Part shown: one piece after another, positions 26,784 through 33,584 of the stretch | How positions within the stretch are numbered: position 1 is the first letter of the stretch | Layout of the letters: every line of letters begins with the position of its first letter | Assembly: GCF_000470315.2 (NCBI RefSeq) | Contig: NZ_CBRF02000028.1 | Location: 1 to 62,818 of the forward strand | Reading direction: 5' to 3' | Length of the DNA: 62,818 nt | Source of the DNA: Psychromonas sp. SP041 | GTDB taxonomy: Bacteria > Pseudomonadota > Gammaproteobacteria > Enterobacterales > Psychromonadaceae | The notes under the pieces: generated by a model | Told to the model about the DNA's origin: nothing | Seen by the model: only the letters and a program-made list of their open reading frames with translations | Database searches by the model: none | Translations under genes and position numbers: made by a program

Positions 26784-27467
26784 AGATTCAGTTTCTTTAT
26801 CGCTACTACGTTCTTCTCTTGCTTTTTTAAGCTTCATGCTGACCAACATTGCCGCTGTTGCAACCATTACAGAAGCTAAAATAGTTAACGCTGGTAACGT
26901 CATACCAATCAACTCTTTGAACGGTGAAGAAGCTGAAGGTTTATCCAAAACGGTAGTTAGATCAACTATCATTGTTCCCATCGCAGAGGTAATGCCAAGG
27001 ACAGAGCTCATTATTGCTGTTTGCTTACGTCGATATTCAGACTCAATTGACACACGCTCAACATCTAAAGTTGCACTTAACTCACCGACTTTTTCAGCCG
27101 CTACTAAGTGAGCTAACGTCTCACAATAATTTCTCTTTGTTTCTGAAGAAATAAAACTAGAATCCATAATTTCTTTGATCAACTCTTCGGCTATTTGCTT
27201 GGCTTGGTATACATCACCGTGCTCAACTTTATATCTACGTGCTGTTGCATTTATCAAGGATGACAGTACTTCATTATCAGGTATGTGTCCCTCGGGTATT
27301 CTAGGTCTAAGTGCGTAAATAACTTCTCTGTTTACAGTTGCAACTTTTTGGATGTATTCTTTGTTGTCTTTTTTGGAAAATAGATAGTGAGTAATTAGAG
27401 TTACAATAAAACCACTAAGAATCCCTCCTCCTATTCCGATAACCCAAGAATGATTGAATATATGCAT
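26709..27467 (-). CDS. Membrane protein, unknown, C-terminus run into intron remnant
   Basis: 252 residues. A hydrophobic helix near residues 7-28 (WVIGIGGGILSGFIVTLITHYLF) anchors the N-terminus. A long polar helical middle follows, and two more hydrophobic helices near 150-170 and 185-207 precede a charged tail KKAREERSSDKETES. The last 25 or so residues (about SGSRRNLTSC...GRFIL) are translated from intron remnant B, so the natural stop has been lost. I recall similar proteins near mobile cassettes in Vibrio, without known function. Its start lies 86 bp from the divergent relBE pair. Confidence 0.65.
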   Translation of the reverse strand: MHIFNHSWVIGIGGGILSGFIVTLITHYLFSKKDNKEYIQKVATVNREVIYALRPRIPEGHIPDNEVLSSLINATARRYKVEHGDVYQAKQIAEELIKEIMDSSFISSETKRNYCETLAHLVAAEKVGELSATLDVERVSIESEYRRKQTAIMSSVLGITSAMGTMIVDLTTVLDKPSASSPFKELIGMTLPALTILASVMVATAAMLVSMKLKKAREERSSDKETESGSRRNLTSCPTPPCMRLRTGRFIL

Positions 27468-27552
27468 TTACTCTCTCGCATTGAGCTGCTTGTTAAACCA
27501 CTTTTATACAACTACAATGGACTCATTAAACGACCTAATAAGAGACCACTTA

Positions 27553-27801
27553 ATGACCACTAGAATCTTAGCTGACGTTGCTGCCAGTATCACTGAGTTC
27601 AAAGCAAATCCAATGAAAGTTGCAACAAGCGCCTATGGCGAGCCTGTTGCAGTACTCAACAGAAATGAACCAGCATTTTATTGTGTACCTGCTGAAGCCT
27701 ACGAAATGATGATGGACAAAATTGAAGATCTTGAGCTTTTAGCTTTAGCAATAGAACGACAAAATGAAAGTAGCATTTCGGTAAATATTGATGACTTATA
27801 A
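27553..27801 (+). CDS. relB: Antitoxin of a RelBE-type pair (Phd/YefM fold)
   Basis: An 82-residue antitoxin beginning MTTRILADVAASITEFKANPMKVATSAYGEPVAVLNRNEPAFYCVPAEAYEMMMDKIEDLELL, a type II antitoxin with Phd/YefM DNA-binding wording. Such antitoxins bind the toxin and repress their own promoter. The frame is open from 27454, but ATG 27553 matches the start of homologues I recall from Vibrio superintegron cassettes; ATG 27517 is an alternative. The 3' end overlaps the toxin start by 11 bp. Confidence 0.88.
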   Translation: MTTRILADVAASITEFKANPMKVATSAYGEPVAVLNRNEPAFYCVPAEAYEMMMDKIEDLELLALAIERQNESSISVNIDDL

Positions 27802-28081
27802 TCTCGAATTCAAGAAAAGCGCATTAAAAGAATGGAATAAGCTAGGCGCTACACTCAAAAGTCAATTTAAGAAAAAACTAATTGAACGCCTAACTAATCC
27901 TCACATACCAGGGGCTAAGTTATCAGGCGCAGATAATATGTATAAAATTAAACTTCGCCAATCCGGTTATCGTTTAGTTTATCAAGTCACAGATAACATT
28001 ATCACTGTAACTGTGCTTGCAGTCGGTAAACGTGAACGAAGCGATGCTTATAAAAAGGCGACGAAACGTCTCAACGACTGA
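27791..28081 (+). CDS. relE: RelE-type mRNA interferase toxin
   Basis: A 96-residue toxin of the RelE/ParE superfamily, MTYNLEFKKSALKEWNKLGATLKSQFKKKLIERLTNP, with LSGADNMYKIKLRQSGYRLVYQV and VLAVGKRERSDAYKKA at the end. RelE enzymes cut mRNA on the ribosome. Basic and aromatic residues of the active site (K, R, Y in KIKLRQSGYRLVY and KRERSDAY) are kept, so it is probably active. ATG 27791 is inside the antitoxin gene; a TTG three bases earlier is less likely. The pair resembles those stabilising integron cassette arrays. Confidence 0.9.
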   Translation: MTYNLEFKKSALKEWNKLGATLKSQFKKKLIERLTNPHIPGAKLSGADNMYKIKLRQSGYRLVYQVTDNIITVTVLAVGKRERSDAYKKATKRLND

Positions 28082-28221
28082 TTGTGGTTTAACGCCTCAT
28101 TAAGAGGGAATTTATAGTTGGTTAAAATGTTGAACGCAGTGAAAAAAACAATTGTAAATTTTCCTGCTTTAAGAACAAAGTATTGAGCAAAGTATTGAAA
28201 AGCCACTCTTTGAAGTTGTTC

Positions 28222-28290
28222 ATTGAAGTTGTCTTTTAAAATCAAAAACCGATTAACCACGAAAGAGAAAGAAGGTTAGGTCAAAAGCCT
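28222..28290. repeat. CCACGAA-type repeat, copy 1
   Basis: CTTTTAAAATCAAAA, GATTAACCACGAA and GAAGGTTAGGTCAAAA recur in the same order at 28368-28425. Between the copies, TTCGTGTCCTTCGTG and CTTCGTGG give inverted arms of the ACCACGAAGG words. Confidence 0.65.
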
Positions 28291-28356
28291 TACTATTTAC
28301 TAACATTGTAACTTTTCTTCGTGTCCTTCGTGCAGCGTAGCGGCTTCGTGGTTGCT

Positions 28357-28427
28357 TTGGTCTTTTAAAATCAAAAGCTGATTAACCACGAAGGCACGAA
28401 GGGTGAAGAAGGTTAGGTCAAAACAGT
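28357..28427. repeat. CCACGAAGGCACGAAGG repeat, copy 2
   Basis: Second, better-kept copy of the repeat at 28222. The arms pair with TTCGTGTCCTTCGTG at about 28318-28335, forming a REP/MITE-like structure. The sequence from 28430 to 28610 holds no gene. Confidence 0.65.
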
Positions 28428-28614
28428 ATTATTAAAGAATATTGTGGGTTTTATTCGTGTGACGATATCATTGTTTTAATGAAGTCCACGTTTATCGGCA
28501 ATGGCCAAAACTACGGACGAACTAGAGACCATTGATCAAACTTGGCGTAAGTGAACGTTTAGCTATTTCTTGTACCAGTAGGTTTATAAAAAGTACCAGT
28601 AAAGAACCTTGTTG

Positions 28615-28794
28615 TAGTTCGAAAACCAAAGGGATCAATATAGCGCTCAGTAATGAGTTTTTAGCCAGACAAGGTTTGATGTAATTAAAGGATTTGTGGA
28701 TTAATATTCACTATTCATCATAAGATGAACCGCCCTGTGCGGAGCCACATGCAGTGTGGTGTAGGGGCTTGAGGTTAGATACCTCCGGCTACCC
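28615..28794 (+). mobile_element. Group II intron 3' remnant C
   Basis: Homologous to remnants A and B. The domain V-like hairpin begins at 28717 (GAACCGCCCTGTGCGGAGCC) and carries a few substitutions. GAGGTTAGATACCTCC and GGCTACCCG end the homology, followed by GTTATGCC and then the stop codon of the minus-strand sunset-type gene at 28804. Confidence 0.65.
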
Positions 28795-28803
28795 GGTTAT
28801 GCC

Positions 28804-29067
28804 TTAACTTTCTGATTTACGCCAACCTTGTTTTTTTGCTTCTTCTTCTGAGCAAAAATATTTTTCACCTTTATTTTCATTTATTTTTGTTCTTTTATAA
28901 TATTTCTGACCTTTTACATGGTAAATTTTCTCGCCAGTATTATATGAAATATTCCCTTTTATATTGCACACGCCATTCTCGCTGGAGTTAGCATTTAAAG
29001 ACACTAAAGATATAGTGCTTGCAAAGATTACGATTAATGAATGTATTTTTATATTGTTTTTCTGCAT
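28804..29067 (-). CDS. Secreted small protein with sunset-type domain
   Basis: 87 residues with an N-terminal signal peptide (IHSLIVIFASTISLVSLNANS). The mature part reads CNIKGNISYNTGEKIYHVKGQKYYKRTKINENKGEKYFCSEEEAKKQGWRKS, the pattern of the small sunset domain seen in nuclease-associated and succinoglycan-type proteins (recall). The two cysteines probably pair after export. AAAAAGGAATT precedes ATG 29067. It is flanked by intron remnant C at its 3' side and the GTTAGGC edge of repeat D upstream, as expected for a cassette gene. Role unknown. Confidence 0.72.
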   Translation of the reverse strand: MQKNNIKIHSLIVIFASTISLVSLNANSSENGVCNIKGNISYNTGEKIYHVKGQKYYKRTKINENKGEKYFCSEEEAKKQGWRKSES

Positions 29068-29111
29068 GAATTAGAATTCCTTTTTATTATTATATTGATA
29101 ATACGATATAG

Positions 29112-29118
29112 GCCTAAC
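29112..29118 (-). other. GTTAGGC, attC-type core sequence
   Basis: On the minus strand this is GTTAGGC, a perfect match to the GTTRRRY core where integron integrases recombine. Repeat D homology ends within it. Confidence 0.4.
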
Positions 29119-29286
29119 AGCTTTACTAACTCACAAAATGTCATTTTAACGGGAGAAATACGACAAGAGTTAATAATTAAAATATTATTATTACTTTACG
29201 TTGGTTTGTCGATAAAACAAAGAGCTATAGTTCACTTATGAATTTTTAATCATCTAAAAGCGTAGGACCTTGCAATATTTACGGTG
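29115..29286. repeat. 172-bp repeat D, copy 2 (candidate attC-like site)
   Basis: Partner of 26429-26600. Several differences between the copies are synonymous in one plus-strand frame (ending GLSIKQRAIVHL), so the repeat might include the tail of a lost coding sequence. It is not followed by an intron remnant. Confidence 0.55.
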
Positions 29287-29338
29287 GAAATGCAGCAGGT
29301 GAGAGATATATGAACTTATTGATTATTTGAAAGCATTA

Positions 29339-29500
29339 ATACCAATCACACTAATTAACTGATCTATTTTACTTGTTAAAATAACTTATTTCTTCGTTGT
29401 AAATTTCGTAAAGGGAACAACCATTTAGCTCAATTTACGCCTTAAACTAAGTCATTTTTCCTGCGCAAAATTTAGATCACTTAGTTAATGTAATCGGTAT
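29339..29500. mobile_element. 162-bp MITE, copy 2
   Basis: Same length and nearly the same sequence as 5864-6025, with ends ATACCAATCACACTAATTAA and TTAATGTAATCGGTAT. It marks the boundary between the accessory island and the ssb backbone. Confidence 0.75.
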
Positions 29501-29546
29501 AGCTCAAATAAAGTCAGGTGAATTTAACATTTCAAATTATAGACAT

Positions 29547-29573
29547 AAAAAAACCTAGCAGTGCTAGGTTTTT
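29547..29573. terminator. Terminator after ssb
   Basis: CCTAGC and GCTAGG pair around a three-base loop, flanked by A and T runs on both sides. It works in either direction and serves ssb on the minus strand. Confidence 0.8.
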
Positions 29574-29618
29574 ACTATTCTACAATTTAATAAATCATCT
29601 TAAAAAGACAACTCAATC

Positions 29619-30284
29619 CTAGAACGGGATATCGTCATCAAAATCCATTGATGGCTCATTAAATGACGCTGGAGCTTGTTGCGGTTTTGCCTGTGGCGCT
29701 GGAGCAGGCGCTGGTGCCGGACGTTGCTGTGGAGCAGGTGCTGGCGCAGGTCGTTGCTGTGCAGGTGTCGGCTGTGGCTGATATGCTGGTGCCATTTGCG
29801 GAGCAGGCTGATGTGCTGGTGGTTGTTGCGGTGCATTACCCCAAGACTGTGCTGGTGCAGCAGCTGGTTGTGGCGCAGCGCTTTGGTATCCACCTGGCTG
29901 TTGCGGTGCTTGGTAAGGCGCTTGGCCTTGTCCTGCATTTTGATTACGCGCATCTAGCATTTGAATGTCGTTTGCAATGATCTCAGTTTTGTAACGATCT
30001 TGACCGTCTTGACCTTGCCATTTGTTGGTTTGCAATTTACCTTCAACGTAAACTTTTGCACCTTTTTTAAGGTACTGGCCAACCATTTCGCCAAACTTAC
30101 CGAATACAACAATGTTGTGCCATTCAGATTTGTTTTCGTATTCGCCTGTTTGTTTGTTTTTCCAGCTTTCCGTTGTTGCGATTGAAAAGTTAGCTACTGC
30201 GCCACCATTTTGGGTGTAACGCATTTCAGGATCTTTACCTAGGTTACCTACTAGGACTACTTTGTTTACACTACGGTTAAACAT
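29619..30284 (-). CDS. ssb: Single-stranded DNA-binding protein
   Basis: Protects single-stranded DNA in replication, recombination and repair. The OB-fold domain (about residues 1-112) starts [42 protein letters not shown] long low-complexity tail rich in Gln, Pro and Ala (about 113-205) leads to the acidic tip DFDDDIPF, which recruits partner proteins. Length is 221 residues against 178 in E. coli, the extra lying in the PAPAQQ-rich linker. It is followed by a hairpin terminator. Confidence 0.96.
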   Translation of the reverse strand: MFNRSVNKVVLVGNLGKDPEMRYTQNGGAVANFSIATTESWKNKQTGEYENKSEWHNIVVFGKFGEMVGQYLKKGAKVYVEGKLQTNKWQGQDGQDRYKTEIIANDIQMLDARNQNAGQGQAPYQAPQQPGGYQSAAPQPAAAPAQSWGNAPQQPPAHQPAPQMAPAYQPQPTPAQQRPAPAPAPQQRPAPAPAPAPQAKPQQAPASFNEPSMDFDDDIPF

Positions 30285-30341
30285 GTTTTTACTCCGCTAT
30301 TTCGAATTATTTATTTAAAATATTTAATAGTAATAGCAATG

Positions 30342-31715
30342 TTAACTATTATCTAAAATGTGTTGCGCTTGTTGTCGCTCAAAAAGCTGTGTATTCGCTT
30401 TGATATAAACTGCTTTTTCTTCCGTGATAATAACCACTTCTAACGCGCCATCTAATGCTGCTAATTGATTAATGAGTACATTGGCTTGCTGCTCGTTCTT
30501 TAGGTTCGATGTGAACGTAAAAGTTCGAATTTTACTTGGATTATGCATACCAAGGGAGAGTAAAAACCATACTATCATTAACCCTGCTAGGCATAAAAAT
30601 AAGCCACTACTGCCTACTAGTTTATAGGATAACCCACCCACAATACCACCGATAAATGCACCAGAAAATTGATATGTGCTATATATCCCCATTGCAGTGC
30701 CTTTGGTGCCTGCTGGGGAAAGCATTGAGATAAAAGCAGGTAATGATGCTTCTAAAAAGTTAAAGGCGGTGAAAAACAGTAGCATAACAATAAACATGAT
30801 AAGAATAGACTCATCAGTGAATGCCATAGCGACTAAGCTGAGCGACATTAAAACAATAGAAAAAAGGTAAAAATGTTTATTTTTTTGTTTTTTAGAAGAG
30901 ACGATCAACATGGGGATGATCAGTAAAAATGAGATTAATAAAGCCGGTAAATATATTTTCCAATGTTCATTGGCAAGTAATTGCATGTGTTGTAGTTTTA
31001 ATGGCAAATTAACAAAAATAGCCGTTAACGACAGATGCAATATAAAAATACCGACATTAAGGCGAAGTAGTTGAGGTTGTTTAGCCAGTTTTGCAATTAA
31101 AGAGGGGATGGCAATGGTGTCACCTTTAGGGGCTTTCGTGGTGACATGCGGTACTAAGAAATAAACAATGGCAATACCGACGAGTGCACCTGCCGCGGTG
31201 ATTAAGAATAACCCTTTTAGCCCAATAAAAGGCGCTAACACGGGACCTGCTACCATTGCCATTGCGAACGCTAAGCCAATACTCACACCTATCATGCCCA
31301 TTGCTTTCGAGCGTTGTTGTTCTCTTGTTACGTCGGCGGCTAAGGCTAAAATAGCACTGGCGATGGCGCCTGTTCCCTGTAAAGCGCGGCCTATCGTTAC
31401 ACCATAAACGGACTCTGAAAAAGCGGCGACTAAACTACCAAGTGCAAAAATGATTAAACCGCCGTAAATGATCGGGCGACGACCAAATCTGTCGGATAAT
31501 ATGCCAGCTGGTATTTGTAGGAGTGCTTGTGTTAATCCGTAAGCGCCTATCGCAAAACCCACCCATAGAGGCGAGTAACCAATCAGATCTTTTCCGTATA
31601 TTGCGAATACAGGCATGATCATGAATAGGCCTAACATGCGTAATGCAAAAACTAATGAGAGGGAGAGAGCGGCGCGTTTTTCGAAAGGACTTAGTGCATC
31701 TGAAGACATGAACAT
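30342..31715 (-). CDS. yajR: Major facilitator superfamily transporter YajR
   Basis: A 12-helix inner-membrane transporter of 457 residues. The MFS motif GILSDRFGRRPIIYGGL lies between helices 2 and 3, and GRALQGTGAIASAILALAADVTREQQRSKAMGMIGVSIG follows. The soluble C-terminal tail (about 390-457; TFTSNLKNEQQANVLINQLAALDGALEVVIITEEKAVYIKAN) matches the ferredoxin-like YAM domain that defines E. coli YajR. Substrate is not known. It is upstream of ssb on the same strand with a 57-bp gap, so they may share a transcript. Confidence 0.9.
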   Translation of the reverse strand: MFMSSDALSPFEKRAALSLSLVFALRMLGLFMIMPVFAIYGKDLIGYSPLWVGFAIGAYGLTQALLQIPAGILSDRFGRRPIIYGGLIIFALGSLVAAFSESVYGVTIGRALQGTGAIASAILALAADVTREQQRSKAMGMIGVSIGLAFAMAMVAGPVLAPFIGLKGLFLITAAGALVGIAIVYFLVPHVTTKAPKGDTIAIPSLIAKLAKQPQLLRLNVGIFILHLSLTAIFVNLPLKLQHMQLLANEHWKIYLPALLISFLLIIPMLIVSSKKQKNKHFYLFSIVLMSLSLVAMAFTDESILIMFIVMLLFFTAFNFLEASLPAFISMLSPAGTKGTAMGIYSTYQFSGAFIGGIVGGLSYKLVGSSGLFLCLAGLMIVWFLLSLGMHNPSKIRTFTFTSNLKNEQQANVLINQLAALDGALEVVIITEEKAVYIKANTQLFERQQAQHILDNS

Positions 31716-32141
31716 TCCACTTTTACTGAAAACAGGGGGTATAGGTAATATATCTAGTTGGCTACAAATGAGTTCTTAAAGCCTTGGTTGCCATTACATT
31801 GTTTATTATATTGCTTATTACTACATTATTTATTACAGCGTTAGCTATTACTTAATTGGATATTACTATATTGATTATTACAACGTTGATGATGACGGTA
31901 TGGAACTTGTCACTCAATTGAAGGTTATGTATTGAGTAACATTATCTACATCTATTAGGTTATAAAATCCTTCACTGCATGACTGACGTTATATTTTGAG
32001 GTGTCACACCCATTAAGTGAGGGCGGATAGTAACATGTCATGAATTATTTCTGTTTATCTTTTTCGCGCAATAAAACCGTAAAGTCTTTATACTGCGCCA
32101 GTTATTATTTTATTTTTTCTAGAACCTTTTTGGAGTTTTTT
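31716..32141. other. yajR-rlmJ divergent gap with degenerate repeat
   Basis: Words such as TTATTACTACATTATTTATTACAGCGTTAGCTATTAC recur in altered form (about 31788-31893) as a decaying tandem repeat. Promoters for yajR and rlmJ must lie here. No gene. Confidence 0.45.
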
Positions 32142-32984
32142 GTGCTGAGTTATCGTCATTCATACCATGCTGGGAATTTTGCAGATGTGTTAAAGCATAC
32201 TGTATTAGCCTCTATCCTTGATTACTTATTGCAAAAAGATAAAGCTTTTTGTTATTTGGATACCCATTCTGGCTGTGGTGCTTTTCAATTAGATTCAGCT
32301 CAATCATTAAAAACAGGTGAGTTTAAAAACGGGATTGGTGCGTTATGGGGGCTTAAAAATTTACCGGTGCCTGTATCTCGTTATTTAGAGCAGGTTAAAG
32401 CATTTAATGGGGAAGGAGCGTTACTGTCTTACCCTGGTTCTCCGATGATTTGTAATCAAATGCGTCGTGATGATGATCGTATGTTCTTATTTGAATTACA
32501 TCCTAATGAATTTACTAACATGCGTGGCAACTTCTCTGGTGATCGCCGCATTAAAATGGCGAATAGCGATGGTTTACAAGGCTTAATTGCTACTATGCCA
32601 CCCAAAGAGCGTCGTGGTTTGGTGTTGATTGACCCGTCTTATGAAATTAAAACAGAATATGATGAAGTGGTTGACAAGTTAGTTGATGCTCATCGTCGTT
32701 TTGCGACAGGGACTTATGCTTTATGGTATCCCGTTGTTAAACGTACGTTGATTAATAAAATGGAAAGAGCGTTAAAATCGTCTGGCATTAAAAATATCCA
32801 GTTATTTGAATTGGGTATTGAAGCGGATAAAGAAGAACGTGGTATGACTTCAAGTGGCATGATTGTGATTAATCCACCATGGACGTTACAAAAAGAGATG
32901 CAACATAGTTTGCCATTTTTAGCGGAAGCGCTAGGTATTGACGGTGAAGGTTTTTACCGTATTGAAACGTTAGTGGCTGAATAA
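32142..32984 (+). CDS. rlmJ: 23S rRNA (adenine2030-N6)-methyltransferase
   Basis: Adds a methyl group to A2030 of 23S rRNA using S-adenosylmethionine. It starts LSYRHSYHAGNFADVLKHTV, the RlmJ hallmark, and carries DTHSGCGAFQL and a catalytic DPSYE in LVLIDPSYEIKTEYDE, where the family usually has DPPYE. The frame is open from 32040, but GTG 32142 has TGGAG at good spacing and gives 280 residues, exactly the E. coli length. The DPSY change is tolerated in N6-adenine methyltransferases. Confidence 0.93.
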   Translation: MLSYRHSYHAGNFADVLKHTVLASILDYLLQKDKAFCYLDTHSGCGAFQLDSAQSLKTGEFKNGIGALWGLKNLPVPVSRYLEQVKAFNGEGALLSYPGSPMICNQMRRDDDRMFLFELHPNEFTNMRGNFSGDRRIKMANSDGLQGLIATMPPKERRGLVLIDPSYEIKTEYDEVVDKLVDAHRRFATGTYALWYPVVKRTLINKMERALKSSGIKNIQLFELGIEADKEERGMTSSGMIVINPPWTLQKEMQHSLPFLAEALGIDGEGFYRIETLVAE

Positions 32985-33020
32985 GCGTTATCTATTTATT
33001 TTAAGTCTGTAAGTCTGTAG

Positions 33021-33078
33021 GTAGATAAATAGATAAATAGATAAATAGATAAATAGGTAAATAGATAAGTAAATAAGC
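33021..33078. repeat. AGATAAAT tandem repeat
   Basis: Five to six near-perfect units of AGATAAAT with degenerate edges, in the rlmJ-alaS gap. Confidence 0.8.
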
Positions 33079-33584
33079 GTGTTTTAAGTATTGGCTAGTT
33101 ATCATCAGTATCACTAGCCAATCAAGTTCTTGCTTCAACAATAAAGCCTCTATTATTAATACCTTCCTTAAACTGTCTTTTCTTTAAGCCGTCTTTTCAT
33201 TCATCCGTTTCTTCATTAAGGCATTTTCTAAGTCGTTTCTGCATTTTATTTCGAGTTTTATATCTGTTGAAACGTTTAAAATTTACTAAAAAAATAATAT
33301 TTATTGTCTGTAAAGTAAGATCTTTGAATCAATATAAACTCAACAAACTATTCGTATTGAATAGCCTCTGATTCCTTACGTTAGAGGTTTAACCGCAAAT
33401 TGCCGATTCGCTTATTCATAAAGGTTATATTGAGTAATAAATAATTGCTATGAGGGCATTTATCGCTACTTTCACCAGCACCGTCAGCATGATATATTAG
33501 CCTCCATTTATTTTTCATCTATTTAGCGCTTAAAGACTCATTTTTTAAGAATACCTAAATTGACACTTTTACATGGAATAAGTC
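33079..33584. other. alaS upstream region
   Basis: A 500-bp gap with no gene. Around 33165-33235, CTTTAAGCCGTCTTTTCATT-like words recur. recA and recX, often found before alaS in gammaproteobacteria, are absent. Confidence 0.4.

Noticed and set aside
29041..29241. 66-residue plus-strand ORF across repeat D
   Set aside because: The start is in unrelated unique sequence and there is no ribosome site; only the shared tail is noteworthy and is reported as a finding.
29663..29980. Plus-strand ORFs opposite ssb
   Set aside because: They are shadows of the low-complexity Gln/Pro/Ala linker of SSB and have no family or ribosome site.
33079..33584. recA or recX remnant before alaS
   Set aside because: No frame shows RecA or RecX motifs; the gap is only AT-rich and repeat-containing.
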